A stretch of DNA of 18,554 nt, from the NCBI GenBank assembly GCA_029747585.1, contig JAPEVF010000882.1, positions 1 to 18,554 of the forward strand, read 5' to 3'. Below are positions 16,379-18,554 of the stretch, one piece after another; the stretch's first letter is position 1; each line of letters begins with the position of its first letter. The DNA comes from Pleurotus djamor (taxonomy: Eukaryota; Basidiomycota; Agaricomycetes; Agaricales; Pleurotaceae). Under the pieces are notes generated by a model. That model saw only the letters and a program-made list of their open reading frames with translations. It was not told where the DNA came from and searched no databases. Both the position numbers and the translations under genes were made by a program.

Positions 16379-18115
16379 ATGTCGGGCCCCTATGAAGCCG
16401 CCTTGGATGCCGAAAAGCAGGAGATCCGTGCGATCACCTTACATCCAGGTGAACCGAGGACAACAATCGTTTGTTCCTTCGATGTCGTATCTATTATGGA
16501 CAATCCGCCGTATGAAGCCTTATCATACGTTTGGGGTGATGCTAGCGTGGTGAGAGAGATTGTCTTCGGCGGTAGGACATGGCCCGTAACGTCGAATCTA
16601 TTCGTCGCGCTTCAATATCTTCGCTCGAACGAAGAAAGCAGGGTCGTTTGGATCGATGCATTGTGTATAAACCAGAAGGATGTGAAGGAAAGGAACGAGC
16701 AGGTTCAGATAATGGGGGAGATATATCAGAAGGCAAGCCAAGTGTTGATTTGGCTTGGAGAGGCCGAAGAAGGAGAAGAGGAGATGCTCGCGTTCGTGAA
16801 AAGAATATCCACGAAGGAAGAGATGAGCAAGGAGGAGGAGACTGATTTGATGTCGTTCTTTTTCGAGTTGGTCAAAAAGCAATGGTTCACAAGGCTTTGG
16901 ACAGTACAGGAATTAGCACTGGCATCACACGATCCACTCGTCGGATGTGGACACCAGTGGATACATTGGGAGGCTTTATGGGAGGTGTGGAATCGAGTAG
17001 CGAATGCTCTATTTCCAGGGATGAACTTGGTAATGGAAGCACCTGTTTCTTCCTCCAAGGAAGACTCGGAGGAAGAAGATGGCAGAGCCAGAACACGTCC
17101 GTATTCTATTAAACTCGACCTCCTTCGCAATTTACGGGGTGCAGTAATCAAGAGTGGGGGCGACAGTCTGCGAGACCTTTTCATCAACACGCAGCGCAAC
17201 AAAGTGACGGAACCACGAGATAGAGTATTTGCGTTACGAGGAATGATGCACGAAAGCGATCGAGACGAAATTACGGTGGACTACGGTCGACCGGTTGGCA
17301 TAGTTTATGCTGAAGCTATGGCACACCTCTTCAATAAAAGCCAAGGCCCGCTCTTTTTGTCAGGCGTACAGCTCCTAGGTGAATCCTGGGACCCATCAGC
17401 ACCATCGTGGACACCCCGCTTCAGCAGTGATGAATTGTTACACCCCACCCAACTCCATCCACCAGGCGTTGGAGTGTCTGGGGTTGGAAGGAACTGTGAC
17501 AATGGATTGGTCTCAAAAGACATGAAGACGCTGAGCGTGCGAGGAATGTATATCGACCAGGTGTTTGAGAAGTTGACATTCGGAAAAACAGGCGAATGCT
17601 TGGGTCAACTACCCGCGGTCGAAGCCCTCGTTCAAAAGGCACGCGAACTAGCTTCTTCGTCCAGCAGCCATCGTCCATACTTAAGCCAATTCAAAAGTAA
17701 AGAGCCAGTTTGGAGGACGCTCATCGCGAATAAGGGATACAGGGGTGCAACTCGTGAAGAAGCTCCAGAGTCGTACGGCGATGTCTACCAGCAATTTTTG
17801 GGAGGCCGAATGGAAGGCACTGACGAGTATGGCAGCCCAGCACGCGACTACAAGCTATCGTTGCTGGTCCGCTTGCCGAACAAGTGCTTCTTTGTCACCA
17901 AGACGGGTTTTTATGGCATGGCTCCAGATTTTCTTAGGGAAGGAGATCATTTGGTCATTTGGTTTGGTGCTCCCACACCATTTGTGCTAAGAAAGATGGG
18001 TGATGTGTGGATAGTCCTCGGGGTAGCGTATGTAGCAGGGATTATGGACGGCGAGATGGTGGATGAAATTTACTGTGAAGACTTGGAGGATGACGAGATG
18101 TTCGTATGCCACTGA
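16379..18115 (+). CDS. HET-domain protein (heterokaryon incompatibility-like)
   Basis: HET domains in fungi trigger cell death after fusion of unlike individuals; the domain is TIR-like. This is a single uninterrupted frame of 578 aa, unlike all other genes in the window. The three classical HET blocks are present: YEALSYVWGD (aa 45-54), WIDALCINQKD (aa 91-101) followed by NEQVQIMGEIYQKASQVLIW, and WFTRLWTVQELALA (aa 169-182). Downstream is the usual variable region with RDRVFALRGM (a conserved post-HET motif) and VDYGRPV, and a C-terminal block typical of this class (GDHLVIWFGAPTPFVLRKMG, then AYVAGIMDGE). No partner domain such as NACHT-WD40 or ankyrin is fused. The C-terminus is acidic (EDLEDDEMFVCH). 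The allele specificity and partner cannot be inferred. The ATG at 16379 is the first in frame. Confidence 0.92.
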   Translation: MSGPYEAALDAEKQEIRAITLHPGEPRTTIVCSFDVVSIMDNPPYEALSYVWGDASVVREIVFGGRTWPVTSNLFVALQYLRSNEESRVVWIDALCINQKDVKERNEQVQIMGEIYQKASQVLIWLGEAEEGEEEMLAFVKRISTKEEMSKEEETDLMSFFFELVKKQWFTRLWTVQELALASHDPLVGCGHQWIHWEALWEVWNRVANALFPGMNLVMEAPVSSSKEDSEEEDGRARTRPYSIKLDLLRNLRGAVIKSGGDSLRDLFINTQRNKVTEPRDRVFALRGMMHESDRDEITVDYGRPVGIVYAEAMAHLFNKSQGPLFLSGVQLLGESWDPSAPSWTPRFSSDELLHPTQLHPPGVGVSGVGRNCDNGLVSKDMKTLSVRGMYIDQVFEKLTFGKTGECLGQLPAVEALVQKARELASSSSSHRPYLSQFKSKEPVWRTLIANKGYRGATREEAPESYGDVYQQFLGGRMEGTDEYGSPARDYKLSLLVRLPNKCFFVTKTGFYGMAPDFLREGDHLVIWFGAPTPFVLRKMGDVWIVLGVAYVAGIMDGEMVDEIYCEDLEDDEMFVCH

Positions 18116-18520
18116 ATCTTATAGGCACTGACTCTGGGCCATCTTGTTCTGAGAGAAATGGAGAGGCGGTATCGATTTCTTGAGGTGCACAAAGAGTGTC
18201 CCAGGACGCGATCTTGTTCTAAAGTCTTGGGTTAGTGATGTTCACGTTTTCGACGCGTCAATCACCTTGAGGATAAACCGCCTCCGATTTTCTTTCGAAA
18301 TTGATGCATCCAGCTTTTCCTGTGCTATCACCGGCGCGNCGTCGAAGATCGGTAGACTCTTCAAAGTGACAGAGGGGGGAAGTTGTGGCTTCTTTCGATT
18401 CAAGGTATCGAGTATCGGATTCTGAGGCGCATCTGCAATTCGTGGAATGAAAAACTGGGTTTGTATGGGCTGAAGACGCTGGAAATCATCGAGCTCATCG
18501 AGGGCGAAGTCATCCCACAT
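18042..18520 (-). CDS. 5' end of an unidentified gene (truncated or incomplete)
   Basis: The ATG at 18520 opens MWDDFALDELDDFQRLQP, then FFIPRIADAPQNPILDTL and LPPSVTLKSLPIFD, to FILK at 18266. A GT-AG intron (18219-18265, 47 bp, with CTAAC) leads to a second exon that reads NKIASWDTLCAPQEIDTASP then FLSEQDG. That frame stays open to TAA at 18044-18042, overlapping the HET 3' end by 74 bp in antisense. Other acceptors are possible. The layout (FF-P-NPI-DTL, then SWD-L and PFLSE) faintly recalls N-termini of fungal gamma-tubulin complex components GCP5/6, but such proteins are several hundred residues longer and no further exons fit. One codon contains N (18339). Confidence 0.4.
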
Positions 18521-18554
18521 GGTGGGTTGGGAGCAAAAGACGCGACGAGCGCTC

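Noticed and set aside
16597..16882. Minus-strand frames within the HET gene
   Set aside because: Antisense shadows; the plus-strand frame carries all conserved HET motifs without interruption.

Overview
The window is nuclear DNA of a filamentous basidiomycete, most likely an Agaricomycete. The genes are dense and cut by many short GT-AG introns (47-77 bp). A KDZ transposase sits next to a TET/JBP-like gene, a pairing that is typical of mushroom-forming fungi. There is also a HET-domain gene and a chromodomain-bearing Ty3/Gypsy element. The species cannot be named from the sequence. A few N bases, some beside G runs or clustered at 13905-13974, mark weak spots in the assembly.

Left part (1-7724) is mobile DNA. 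It starts inside the integrase of a Ty3/Gypsy chromovirus (1-1347, + strand), which carries one in-frame TGA before its chromodomain, followed by about 730 bp of non-coding sequence that may include a 3' LTR. Next comes an 11-exon KDZ (CxC2-type) transposase on the minus strand (5876 to 2077). It is broken by an 8-bp tandem duplication and by one extra base in a C run. Divergently transcribed from it, on the plus strand, is the N-terminal part of a fungal TET/JBP-like protein (6529-7724). That copy also carries a frameshifting 8-bp tandem duplication and ends before the catalytic core. The two genes share a divergent promoter with an imperfect 30-bp direct repeat.

Middle part (8606-12325) is mostly host housekeeping: RNase P/MRP subunit p30 (five exons) and, 177 bp downstream on the same strand, Elongator subunit 6 (four exons, one with a GC-AG intron). 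Both act on tRNA. Converging on them is a mucin-like single-pass membrane protein gene whose 5' part is unclear.

Right part (12866-18520) holds an 18-exon hexose transporter of the MFS sugar porter family on the minus strand (517 aa, including a 9-nt micro-exon), an 881-bp divergent intergenic region with paired CGG-N-CCG palindromes and two small hairpins, a single-exon 578-aa HET-domain protein on the plus strand, and at the right edge the 5' end of an unidentified minus-strand gene that runs tail-to-tail into the HET gene.

The splice models were built by eye. For the p30, Elongator 6, transporter and KDZ genes the exon lengths sum to whole codons (for KDZ after allowing for the two lesions), which supports them. 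No tRNA, rRNA, CRISPR or prokaryote-type signal was seen.
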